Shown here piece by piece: positions 56,863 to 64,000 of a stretch of 64,000 nt of DNA. The position numbers and the translations under genes were made by a program. Where the stretch lies: positions 248,001-312,000 of the forward strand of contig NZ_SSOC01000004.1 in the NCBI RefSeq assembly GCF_004801295.1, read 5' to 3'. Each line of letters starts with the position of its first letter. Positions within the stretch are counted from its first letter, which is position 1. A model generated the notes under the pieces. It did no database searches and was not told the DNA's origin. It saw only the letters and a program-made list of their open reading frames with translations. Source of the stretch: Pseudothauera nasutitermitis (GTDB lineage: Bacteria; Pseudomonadota; Gammaproteobacteria; Burkholderiales; Rhodocyclaceae).

Positions 56863-58832
56863 TGCAACGCGAACCGCAAATCGCCCATCTGCCGGCGGAC
56901 CGGCGCGGCGAGCCGCTGATCGAACTGTCCGGTGTCACCCGCAGCTTCGGCACGGGCGAACTGGAGGTGCGGGTGCTGCACGGCATCGACCTGCGCATCC
57001 ATGCCGGCGAATTCGTTGCCATCGTCGGCGCCTCGGGCTCGGGCAAATCGACGCTGATGAACATCCTCGGCTGCCTGGATCGTCCCAGCGGCGGCAGCTA
57101 CCGTTTCATGGGCCGGGACGTCTCCGCGCTGCAGGCCGACGAGCTGGCCCGCCTGCGGCGAGAGGAGTTCGGCTTCGTATTCCAGAGCTACAACCTGATC
57201 GGCAACGCCACCGCGCGGGAAAACGTGGAGGTGCCGGCGGTGTATGCCGGCATGCCGCCGGAAGAGCGCCACGAGCGCGCCGGCCGCCTGCTGACCGATC
57301 TGGGGCTGGAGGAACGGCTGGACTATCGCCCCTCGCAACTGTCCGGCGGCCAGCAGCAGCGCGTGTCCATCGCGCGCGCGCTGATGAACGGCGGGCGCAT
57401 CATCCTCGCCGACGAGCCCACCGGCGCGCTGGACAGCAAGAGCGGCGCCGAGGTCATGCGCCTGCTCGGCGAACTGTCGGCCGCCGGGCACACGATCATC
57501 CTGATCACCCACGCGCGCGAAGTCGCCGAGGCCGCCGACCGGGTCATCGAAATCCGCGACGGGCGCATCCTGTCCGACCCCGGGCCGCATCCGTCGACGC
57601 AGGCCGAGCCGGATTTTTCCCCGCACGTGGATCGCAGCTCGCCGCTCACCGACCTGTTCGAGGCCACCCGCACCGCGTTGCGCGCGCTGCGCGCCAACGT
57701 GTTCCGCACCATCCTCACGCTGCTCGGCATCGTCATCGGCGTGGCCTCGGTGATTGCCATGCTGGCCATCGGCGACGGCGCCAAGCAGTCGGTCATCGAC
57801 AGCATCAGCGCGATGGGCAGCAACCTGCTCACCATCCGACCCGGCGCGCCCAACATGCGCGGGCGCATCGGCCTGACCACGCTGGTGCCGGAGGACGTCG
57901 AGGCCATCCGCGCACTGCCCAACGTATTGGCCTCCGCGCCCGAGCAGAGCGGTTCGGTGACCGTGCGGCGCGCGGACTACGACCACCGCACCGAGGTGAT
58001 CGGCACCTCGTCCGACTACATCCAGGCGCGTACCTGGCCGGTGGCCTGGGGTGCGTTCTTCTCCGTCGAGGACGAGCAGCGCTACGCGCCGGTGGCGGTG
58101 CTGGGGCAGACCGTGGCCAATGCGCTGTTCCCGGACGGGCTCGAACTGGGCAGCTTCGTGCTGCTCAACAACATCCCCTTTCAGGTCGTCGGCCTGATGG
58201 CGCCCAAGGGCGCCACGGCGTGGGGGCAGGACCAGGACGACGCCATCTTCGTGCCCTACACCACCGCCAGCCTGCGCCTGACCGGCCAGCGCCACCTGCG
58301 CAGCGTCACCGTGGCGGTGACCGATGTGGCGCGGATCGACAGTACCCAGGAGGAGGTCCATGCGCTGCTGCTTTCCCGCCACGGCGTGGAGGATTTCCAG
58401 ATCCGCAACATGGCGTCGATCATCGACAGCGTGTCGGCCACGCAGAACACCATGACCATCCTGCTCGGCTCGATCGCCGCGATCTCGCTGCTGGTCGGCG
58501 GCATCGGCGTGATGAACATCATGCTGGTGTCGGTGACCGAGCGCACCCGCGAGATCGGCATCCGCATGGCCACCGGCGCGCGCATGCGCAACATCCTCCA
58601 GCAGTTCCTCGTCGAGGCGCTGGCGGTTTCAGCGCTCGGCGGGCTGATCGGCGTTGCCGTGGGCCTGAGCGTGGCCGCGTTGATCCAGGCGCTCGGCACG
58701 CCCATCCAGTATTCCCTCGCTCCGGTGCTGCTGGCCTTCGGCTGCGCCTTCGCCACCGGACTCGTCTTCGGCTATCTGCCCGCGCGCAAGGCTGCCCGGC
58801 TCGATCCGGTGGTCGCGCTCGCCTCGGAGTGA
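56862..58832 (+). CDS. macB: MacB-type efflux ABC transporter
   Basis: The product has 656 residues. The N-terminal ATPase has Walker [13 protein letters not shown], signature LSGGQQQR and Walker [14 protein letters not shown]. Four membrane helices surround a large periplasmic domain; the C-terminal part has [25 protein letters not shown]. MacB uses ATP to push macrolides, lipopeptides or siderophores from the periplasm through an outer-membrane channel. The ATG at 56862 shares a base with the macA stop. Confidence 0.95.
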   Translation: MQREPQIAHLPADRRGEPLIELSGVTRSFGTGELEVRVLHGIDLRIHAGEFVAIVGASGSGKSTLMNILGCLDRPSGGSYRFMGRDVSALQADELARLRREEFGFVFQSYNLIGNATARENVEVPAVYAGMPPEERHERAGRLLTDLGLEERLDYRPSQLSGGQQQRVSIARALMNGGRIILADEPTGALDSKSGAEVMRLLGELSAAGHTIILITHAREVAEAADRVIEIRDGRILSDPGPHPSTQAEPDFSPHVDRSSPLTDLFEATRTALRALRANVFRTILTLLGIVIGVASVIAMLAIGDGAKQSVIDSISAMGSNLLTIRPGAPNMRGRIGLTTLVPEDVEAIRALPNVLASAPEQSGSVTVRRADYDHRTEVIGTSSDYIQARTWPVAWGAFFSVEDEQRYAPVAVLGQTVANALFPDGLELGSFVLLNNIPFQVVGLMAPKGATAWGQDQDDAIFVPYTTASLRLTGQRHLRSVTVAVTDVARIDSTQEEVHALLLSRHGVEDFQIRNMASIIDSVSATQNTMTILLGSIAAISLLVGGIGVMNIMLVSVTERTREIGIRMATGARMRNILQQFLVEALAVSALGGLIGVAVGLSVAALIQALGTPIQYSLAPVLLAFGCAFATGLVFGYLPARKAARLDPVVALASE

Positions 58833-58840
58833 AACACCCG

Positions 58841-60295
58841 ATGTCCCCGTTCCCCATCCATCGTTTCCCCATTGCCCGAATGTTGGGTGCCCTGGCCACC
58901 GCCGGCCTGCTGGCCGGCTGCGCGCTGCCGCTCAAGCACCCGGGCGCCCAGCTCGACCTGCCCGCCAGCTGGGCGGAGGCCGTGCCGGCCGGCGCTGCGG
59001 GGCAGCCCGCCGAACCGGACTGGTGGCGTGCCTTCGCGTCTGCCGAACTGGAAGCGCTGATCGCCACGGCCTTGTCCGGCAGCCCGGACCTGGCCGTGGC
59101 CACCGAGCGTGTGCTGCAGGCGGAAATCGCCGTGCGCAGCGCGGGCGCCTCCCTGTTCCCGGCGCTCGACCTCAACGTCACCACCGGGGCGCGCGATACC
59201 CGGCAGGACGGCACCACCACGCGTACCGAAAACTCCTCGGCCGCGCTGGCGGTGAGCTACGAAATCGACGTGTGGGGCAGCAACATCGCCAACTGGCAGG
59301 GCAACAAGGCCACCCTGGCGGCCACCCGCTTCGACTACGAAGCCACTCGCCTGTCGCTCGCCGCCGGTGTGGCCAATGCCTACTGGCAGGTGCTCGTCCT
59401 GCGCGACCGCCTCGCCATCGCCCGGCAGAATCTGGAAATCGCCGAGCGCCTGTTCGCCATCGTCGAGGCCCGCTACCGCCATGGTGCCGCCTCGGCGCTC
59501 GACCTCAGCCGCCAGCGCAGCACGGTGCTGTCCGCGCGCGATGCGCTGCTGCCGCTGGAAGTGCAGGAGCGCCAGAGCCTGCGCGCGCTGGCCCTGCTGG
59601 TCGGGCGCGTGCCGCAGGGCTTCGACGTGGCCGCGCGGGGGCTGGATGGCCTGGCCGTGCCGGAAATCACCCCCGCACTGCCTGGCGAACTGCTCGTCCG
59701 CCGCCCGGATCTGGCCGCCGCTGAAGCCCGCCTGGCCGCCGCCGACGCCAACATCGCGGTGGCGCGCGCGGCGCTGTTTCCACTCAAGCTGTCGATCGGC
59801 CTGTCGAGCACGCTGACCAGTGGCGAATTCGCCCTGCTCGGCCTGGGCAGCCCGGCGAATGCGGCCGGCCTCACGGTGTCGTTGATGCAGGCGCTGTTCG
59901 ACGGCGGCCGCCTGCGCGGCCAGGTGGAAAGCAGCGAATCGCAGCGCCGCGTGCTGGTGGAGAACTGGCGCAAGGCGGTGCTGACCTCGTTGAAGGAGGT
60001 CGACGACGCCTTGTCGATTGCCGAGCGCGGCCGCGTGCAGGAGATCACCCAGAGCGAGATCCGCGACGAGACCGCGCGAGCGTTGCGCCTGTCGGAGGTG
60101 CGCTACAAGGAAGGCAGCGATGGCCTGAGCACCTTGCTGGACGCGCAGCGCAGCCTGTTCTCCGCGGAGGATCAACTGGTGCAGCAGCGCGCTGTTCGCC
60201 TTGGTGCCGCCGTCGATGTGTACAAAGCGTTGGGGGGTGGCTGGAGGGTGGATGAGCCGGCGTACCGCCAGGCAGGGAACGAACCCGCTTCCTGA
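58841..60295 (+). CDS. Outer membrane efflux lipoprotein (NodT/TolC type)
   Basis: The product has 484 residues. The lipobox is LLAGCALP, giving a lipidated N-terminus. Two outer-membrane-factor repeats are visible: DWWRAFASAELEALIATALS, SYEIDVWGSNIANWQGNKA, RRPDLAAAEARLAAADANI and GLSTLLDAQRSLFSAEDQLV. It forms the exit duct for the MacAB pump; its ATG is eight bases after macB. Confidence 0.93.
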   Translation: MSPFPIHRFPIARMLGALATAGLLAGCALPLKHPGAQLDLPASWAEAVPAGAAGQPAEPDWWRAFASAELEALIATALSGSPDLAVATERVLQAEIAVRSAGASLFPALDLNVTTGARDTRQDGTTTRTENSSAALAVSYEIDVWGSNIANWQGNKATLAATRFDYEATRLSLAAGVANAYWQVLVLRDRLAIARQNLEIAERLFAIVEARYRHGAASALDLSRQRSTVLSARDALLPLEVQERQSLRALALLVGRVPQGFDVAARGLDGLAVPEITPALPGELLVRRPDLAAAEARLAAADANIAVARAALFPLKLSIGLSSTLTSGEFALLGLGSPANAAGLTVSLMQALFDGGRLRGQVESSESQRRVLVENWRKAVLTSLKEVDDALSIAERGRVQEITQSEIRDETARALRLSEVRYKEGSDGLSTLLDAQRSLFSAEDQLVQQRAVRLGAAVDVYKALGGGWRVDEPAYRQAGNEPAS

Positions 60296-60323
60296 AGATG
60301 TCTTGAGCCTTACCTTCAGGAAG

Positions 60324-60351
60324 AACGGCCGCGCATTGCGCGGCCGTTTTG
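60324..60351 (+). terminator. Terminator after the efflux operon
   Basis: AACGGCCGCGC-ATT-GCGCGGCCGTT is followed by TTGTTTTT. Confidence 0.9.
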
Positions 60352-60427
60352 TTTTTCCGCTTCAGAGGGGGCCCTCGTGGTTGATGTTGCAAGTTGCTAC
60401 GAATCGGTAACAAAATCTTGACGGCTG

Positions 60428-60449
60428 AAAATGAAAACTATTACTATTT
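60428..60449 (+). promoter_or_regulatory. Candidate Fur box/promoter of the first CirA-like receptor
   Basis: An AT-rich stretch (AAAATGAAAACTATTACTAT) partly matches a Fur box, about 100 bases upstream of the receptor. It corresponds in position to the better Fur-like site before the second receptor. Confidence 0.4.
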
Positions 60450-60462
60450 AAAAAATTTAGAC

Positions 60463-60515
60463 AGCCAGCCACCGACTCAATCCCGCGGCAACGCGCGTTC
60501 GGCAGCCAGCCAACC
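60463..60515 (+). repeat. AGCCAGCC leader repeat, first copy
   Basis: AGCCAGCCACC (60463) and AGCCAGCCAACC (60504) are 41 bases apart in the leader of the first receptor. The same pair recurs at 63171 and 63217 before the second receptor. Confidence 0.6.
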
Positions 60516-60548
60516 GTTCGTTGCCTTGCTCGTAAAAGGGGATTGTTG

Positions 60549-62990
60549 ATGGCTTCACGTCGTGGCGCTGAGGCGCCTTCCTTGCGTCCATGTGCGGCAG
60601 CTCTGCTGGTCGCGTTTTCCACGGTTGCCCTGGCCCAGGAGTCAGAGCGCCGGCTTGATGATGTGGTGGTCTCCGCCGCGGGTTTCGAGCAAAAGATCAC
60701 CGATGCTCCTGCCAGTATCTCGGTGGTCACCCAGGAAGAACTCACAAGAAAGCCCTACACGACGCTGATCGATGCCATCCGCGATCTGGAAGGTGTCGAC
60801 GTGGGGGAAACTTCCGACAAGACCGGTCAGAAGACGATCAGCATGCGGGGCATGGGGTCGGACTACACGCTGATCCTGGTCGACGGCAAGCGCCAGAACA
60901 ACCACGGCGACATCTATCCGAACAGCTTCGCCGGCAACCAGTTCAACCACATCCCGCCGCTGGATGCCATCGAGCGCATCGAGGTCATCCGCGGCCCGGC
61001 GTCCACGCTGTATGGCGCGGATGCGCTGGGCGGCGTGATCAACATCATCACCAAGAAGGACATCACCAAATGGAGCGGCTCGATCACCTATGGCCGCACT
61101 TTCCAGTCCAACAGTGATTTTGGTGACGACAAGACGACCGATTTCAGCATTCGCGGGCCGATCCTGCCGGGCAAGCTGGGCATCAGCCTGCGCGGCAGCC
61201 GCTATGAGCGCGAGGCGTCCTCGCCCCAGTACGATCCGGCGGTGGCGCCGGATGGCACCACGCACCCCCGCAGCCTGGGCTTCGGGGGCGGCGGCAAGAC
61301 GGTCGACAATACCAACACGGCGTACGGCGTCAGCCTTTTCTTCACGCCCAACGAGCGTCATCGCATCACCTTCGATTACGACGAATCCAAGCAGAAGTAC
61401 GATAACGAGCCGATTTATGATCCGGTGACCGGGCGGACCAGCTTCCCACTGGGTACGGTGGACAGCATCAGCACCATTTGGGCGGTGGGCAACTATTGTT
61501 CGAACGGGCAGAGTTATTCGGGGAATGCTGCTGCGCAGCAGGCTAGTTGCGTAGGAGCCGGCGGTAGTTGGCTCGAGCGTGCCAACCCCCAGGTCGGCTA
61601 TCTGGACAAGCAAGAATTCACCCGCATGGCCTGGTCGCTGTCGCACGAGGGCAAGTGGGATTTCGGCACCAGCTTCGTCTCCCTGTCGTACATCGAGACG
61701 GACAACAAGGGCCGCACGATGCCCTTCACCGTGGCGGAACGCCAGCAGTTGCTGGCGTTGTGGAATGCGGTGCCGGGCGCCAACGCGAACGCCAAGCTGA
61801 ACAACATGACGCCGGCCCAGCGTGCCCAGCTTGAAGCCTTCCTGCCGCGTCCGAAGCGTGAACTGCAGAGCAATCAATACACCCTGGACGCCAAGCTGGA
61901 CATTCCGCTACACAACCTGGCGGGCGACCACCTGCTGGTGGTCGGAGGCCAGGTGATCGACGGCGAACTCAAGGACGGCATTTTCGGCATGGAGTCCGGC
62001 TCGCCGGGCAAGGTGCAGGATCACAAGATGTGGTCCCTGTTCGTCGAGGACAACTGGATGCCGAACGATGTGTTCACGCTGACGGCCGGTGTGCGCTACG
62101 ATGATCACGACGTGTTCGGCGACCACATCTCGCCGCGTCTGTACGGTGTCTATAAGCTCGACCAGCAATGGACCCTGAAGGGTGGGGTATCCACCGGCTA
62201 CAAGACGCCCAAAACCACGCAGCTGTATGACGGCATCACCGGGTTCGGCGGCCAGGGTGTCTCGCCCATGTTCGGCAACCCCAATCTGAAGCCGGAAACC
62301 AGTCGCAACACCGAACTGGCGGTCTACTGGAACCATCCGAACCGGCACAATTTCAATGCCACCGTGTTCCGCAACGACTTCAAGGACAAGATCGCCAACG
62401 TGCCGTGCGGCCCCGGCACCTCGATGCCTTGCGCAAGCACCGGAGAATACGCCGATCTCGGCTACAACCCGTCGTCCACCCGCAGCGGCAACATCGACAA
62501 GGTGGTCATCCAAGGGGTGGAGCTGGCCGGGCGCTGGCAGATCTCCAATACCTGGGCGCTGCGTGGCAACTACACCTACACGGACAGCGAGCAGAAGAGT
62601 GGTGCCAACAAGGGGCAGCCGCTGACCCAAAGCGCCAAGCACATGCTGAATGCCACGCTGGACTGGCAGATTCTGCCCAGCCTGGATGTCTTCCTGACCA
62701 TGGAGGCGCGTTCCAAGCGTTACCGTGGCCAGATCAACAACAAGGCGGCGTACTACAAGGACTACGAAGTCTTTCACCTCGGGGCGAGCTACCAGGTCAG
62801 CAAGAACATCACCATCAACGGGCGTATCAACAACCTGCTGGATGAAGATTTCACCACCTACAAGACCGAGTTCGTCTCTTGCAGCAGTGGCAACTCGTGC
62901 GTGAATGGCTGGCAGCCCAGCTACCTCGACGATTACAACAACAAGGACAAGTCGCGGAACTTCTGGATCAGCCTGAACGCGAAGTTCTGA
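60549..62990 (+). CDS. TonB-dependent receptor, CirA-like
   Basis: The product has 813 residues. The ATG at 60549 is preferred to a TTG two codons earlier. A signal peptide ends at VALAQE; the TonB box is LDDVVVSAAG. The plug has ASISVVTQEELTRKPYTTL and EVIRGPASTLYGADALGGVINIITK, and the barrel ends FWISLNAKF. It resembles colicin I receptor-type catecholate siderophore receptors and lacks an STN domain. A pair of Cys residues in an extracellular loop (NYCSN, QASCVGAG) may form a disulphide. Confidence 0.93.
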   Translation: MASRRGAEAPSLRPCAAALLVAFSTVALAQESERRLDDVVVSAAGFEQKITDAPASISVVTQEELTRKPYTTLIDAIRDLEGVDVGETSDKTGQKTISMRGMGSDYTLILVDGKRQNNHGDIYPNSFAGNQFNHIPPLDAIERIEVIRGPASTLYGADALGGVINIITKKDITKWSGSITYGRTFQSNSDFGDDKTTDFSIRGPILPGKLGISLRGSRYEREASSPQYDPAVAPDGTTHPRSLGFGGGGKTVDNTNTAYGVSLFFTPNERHRITFDYDESKQKYDNEPIYDPVTGRTSFPLGTVDSISTIWAVGNYCSNGQSYSGNAAAQQASCVGAGGSWLERANPQVGYLDKQEFTRMAWSLSHEGKWDFGTSFVSLSYIETDNKGRTMPFTVAERQQLLALWNAVPGANANAKLNNMTPAQRAQLEAFLPRPKRELQSNQYTLDAKLDIPLHNLAGDHLLVVGGQVIDGELKDGIFGMESGSPGKVQDHKMWSLFVEDNWMPNDVFTLTAGVRYDDHDVFGDHISPRLYGVYKLDQQWTLKGGVSTGYKTPKTTQLYDGITGFGGQGVSPMFGNPNLKPETSRNTELAVYWNHPNRHNFNATVFRNDFKDKIANVPCGPGTSMPCASTGEYADLGYNPSSTRSGNIDKVVIQGVELAGRWQISNTWALRGNYTYTDSEQKSGANKGQPLTQSAKHMLNATLDWQILPSLDVFLTMEARSKRYRGQINNKAAYYKDYEVFHLGASYQVSKNITINGRINNLLDEDFTTYKTEFVSCSSGNSCVNGWQPSYLDDYNNKDKSRNFWISLNAKF

Positions 62991-63019
62991 CCATCGGCAA
63001 CTAGGTTGCCGTGCCCATG

Positions 63020-63053
63020 ACGGACCGTGCCGGTTTCCCGGACGGTCCGTTTT
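63020..63053 (+). terminator. Terminator after the first CirA-like receptor
   Basis: ACGGACCGT(G)CCGG and CCGGACGGTCCGT form a stem with one bulge around TTTC, followed by TTTC. Confidence 0.85.
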
Positions 63054-63127
63054 CTTTTGTACCAGGGTGGATGAATGGCGAGATGTTGCAGCAATGCAAC
63101 AAAAGAGATGCAAAATTGACGTATATA

Positions 63128-63146
63128 AATAGTAACAATTATCATT
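63128..63146 (+). promoter_or_regulatory. Candidate Fur box of the second CirA-like receptor
   Basis: AATAGTAACAATTATCATT matches 12 of 19 positions of the E. coli Fur consensus as I recall it, in an AT-rich promoter region. Confidence 0.6.
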
Positions 63147-63170
63147 TGTTGCATAGTTCGCATTACACGT

Positions 63171-63230
63171 AGCCAGCCACCTCAGCCACGCCCTTGTCCG
63201 GATGCCGTGCTCAGGAAGCCAGCCAATCCG
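63171..63230 (+). repeat. AGCCAGCC leader repeat, second copy
   Basis: AGCCAGCCACC (63171) and AGCCAGCCAATCCG (63217) occur 46 bases apart, with the second 48 bases before the ATG, mirroring the first receptor leader. Confidence 0.6.
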
Positions 63231-63264
63231 TTTGTGCCGTTTTTTCACGATAGGGGTTTGTCTC

Positions 63265-64000
63265 ATGGCTCGAGTTTCTTTCCGTGCGCCCGCACCCGCG
63301 CTGCGTCCTTGCATGGCCGCGCTGCTGGTTGCCTTTTCGGCTTCTTCCCTCGCCCAGGAATCTCGCCAACTTGGCGAGGTTGTGGTGTCCGCTTCCGGTT
63401 TCGAGCAGGAAATCAGGCAAGCACCGGCGTCGATCTCGGTGATCACTCGAGACGAGCTGCAAACCAAGCAATTCCGCGATCTGGCCGAGGCGCTCCAGGA
63501 TGTCGAGGGCGTGGATGTGCGCGGTGGCACGGGCAAGACCGGTGGGCTGGACATCAGCATCCGCGGCATGCCCAGTGATTACACGCTGATCCTCATCGAC
63601 GGCCGCCGTCAGAACGTGGCGGGCAACGTCACCCCCAACGGGTTCAATTCCGCGCTGACCAGCTTCATGCCGCCGTTGTCGGCGATCGAGCGCATCGAGG
63701 TCATTCGCGGCCCCATGTCCACCCTGTATGGCTCGGACGCCATGGGCGGTGTGATCAACATCATCACGCGCAAGGTGGCCAAGGAGTGGAACGGTTCGGT
63801 GACCCTGGAGGCGGGTATTCCGGAGGATAGCGACTACGGCGATTCGAAGCGGGTCGATCTGTATGTCAATGGTCCGCTGGTCGAGGATCTCGTCGGGCTG
63901 GCGGTACGCGGCGGGATTTTCCGCAGGGCGGAATCGGATTGGGTGTTGGCGCCGAATGGCCGTGCGTCCGGGCGCAATCCCGCACCGGCCGAAAGCCGTC
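63265..64000 (+). CDS. TonB-dependent receptor, CirA-like (3' truncated by window end)
   Basis: At least 245 residues are open to the last base. A signal peptide ends at SSLAQE; the TonB box is LGEVVVSASG. The plug has ASISVITRDELQTKQFRDL, ISIRGMPSDYTLILIDGRRQN and EVIRGPMSTLYGSDAMGGVINIITRK. It is clearly paralogous to the receptor just upstream, and likely a tandem duplicate that has diverged in ligand. Confidence 0.92.
   Translation, partial: MARVSFRAPAPALRPCMAALLVAFSASSLAQESRQLGEVVVSASGFEQEIRQAPASISVITRDELQTKQFRDLAEALQDVEGVDVRGGTGKTGGLDISIRGMPSDYTLILIDGRRQNVAGNVTPNGFNSALTSFMPPLSAIERIEVIRGPMSTLYGSDAMGGVINIITRKVAKEWNGSVTLEAGIPEDSDYGDSKRVDLYVNGPLVEDLVGLAVRGGIFRRAESDWVLAPNGRASGRNPAPAESR

Overview
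The window is GC-rich, densely coded DNA without rRNA, tRNA, CRISPR or complete insertion sequences that I can see. It carries Mo-nitrogenase genes (nifHDK), draT, a NafY-type protein, molybdate uptake genes, RecBD, Fur-type iron control and many four-base operon overlaps. This fits a nitrogen-fixing betaproteobacterium, most likely of the Rhodocyclales (Azoarcus/Azospira-like). The taxonomy is inferred from gene content and codon bias only.

Layout. 1-3.9 kb: a cell-surface signalling pair, with an ECF sigma factor fused to a FecR-type anti-sigma domain followed by an STN-containing siderophore receptor. 4.0-5.4 kb: aqpZ and a DUF924 protein. 5.4-16 kb: the nitrogen-fixation block. It has a leftward SIR2-like/bacteriohemerythrin operon with its own sigma-54 promoter and NifA site, a split aerotaxis receptor (PAS protein plus MCP), draT, then nifH-nifD-nifK-nifT-ferredoxin-nafY-DUF6129. 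15.9-26.7 kb: housekeeping genes (thpR, deoxyinosine/uracil glycosylase, LysM/BON protein, a Cache chemoreceptor with a FliA-type promoter, recB-recD, a second bacteriohemerythrin, an XRE regulator, an unknown gene).

26.9-41.7 kb: a large molybdenum region. It has modG, modD, an unknown gene, a first modA/modB, a convergent modC, modE, a second modABC, then a family-1 solute-binding protein, a di-heme cytochrome, a DUF4153 membrane protein and a TonB-dependent receptor. Both divergent intergenic regions (modG/modD and modC/modE) carry the same two types of candidate ModE box. A similar AT-rich site precedes the TonB receptor.

41.9-49.8 kb: a GloC-type hydrolase, an OmpR-type regulator, mscL, a LysM-FecR protein, a CHASE2 histidine kinase, an AsmA-like protein and a fumarylacetoacetase-family protein. 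49.8-50.1 kb: a 268-bp non-coding element built of three nested perfect inverted repeats. 50.2-64 kb: iron handling (hemP, bfd, bfr, a small membrane ORF, tonB-exbB-exbD), a Fur-family regulator with cytochrome c peroxidase, a macA-macB-outer membrane factor efflux operon, and two tandem CirA-like receptors with duplicated leaders. The second receptor runs off the window end.

The genes form a coherent lifestyle: microaerobic diazotrophy with oxygen sensing (aerotaxis receptor, hemerythrins), nitrogenase switch-off (DraT), and heavy investment in molybdenum and iron acquisition, both needed for the Fe protein and FeMo-co. The most interesting candidate new module is the SIR2-like/hemerythrin operon placed under nif-type control.
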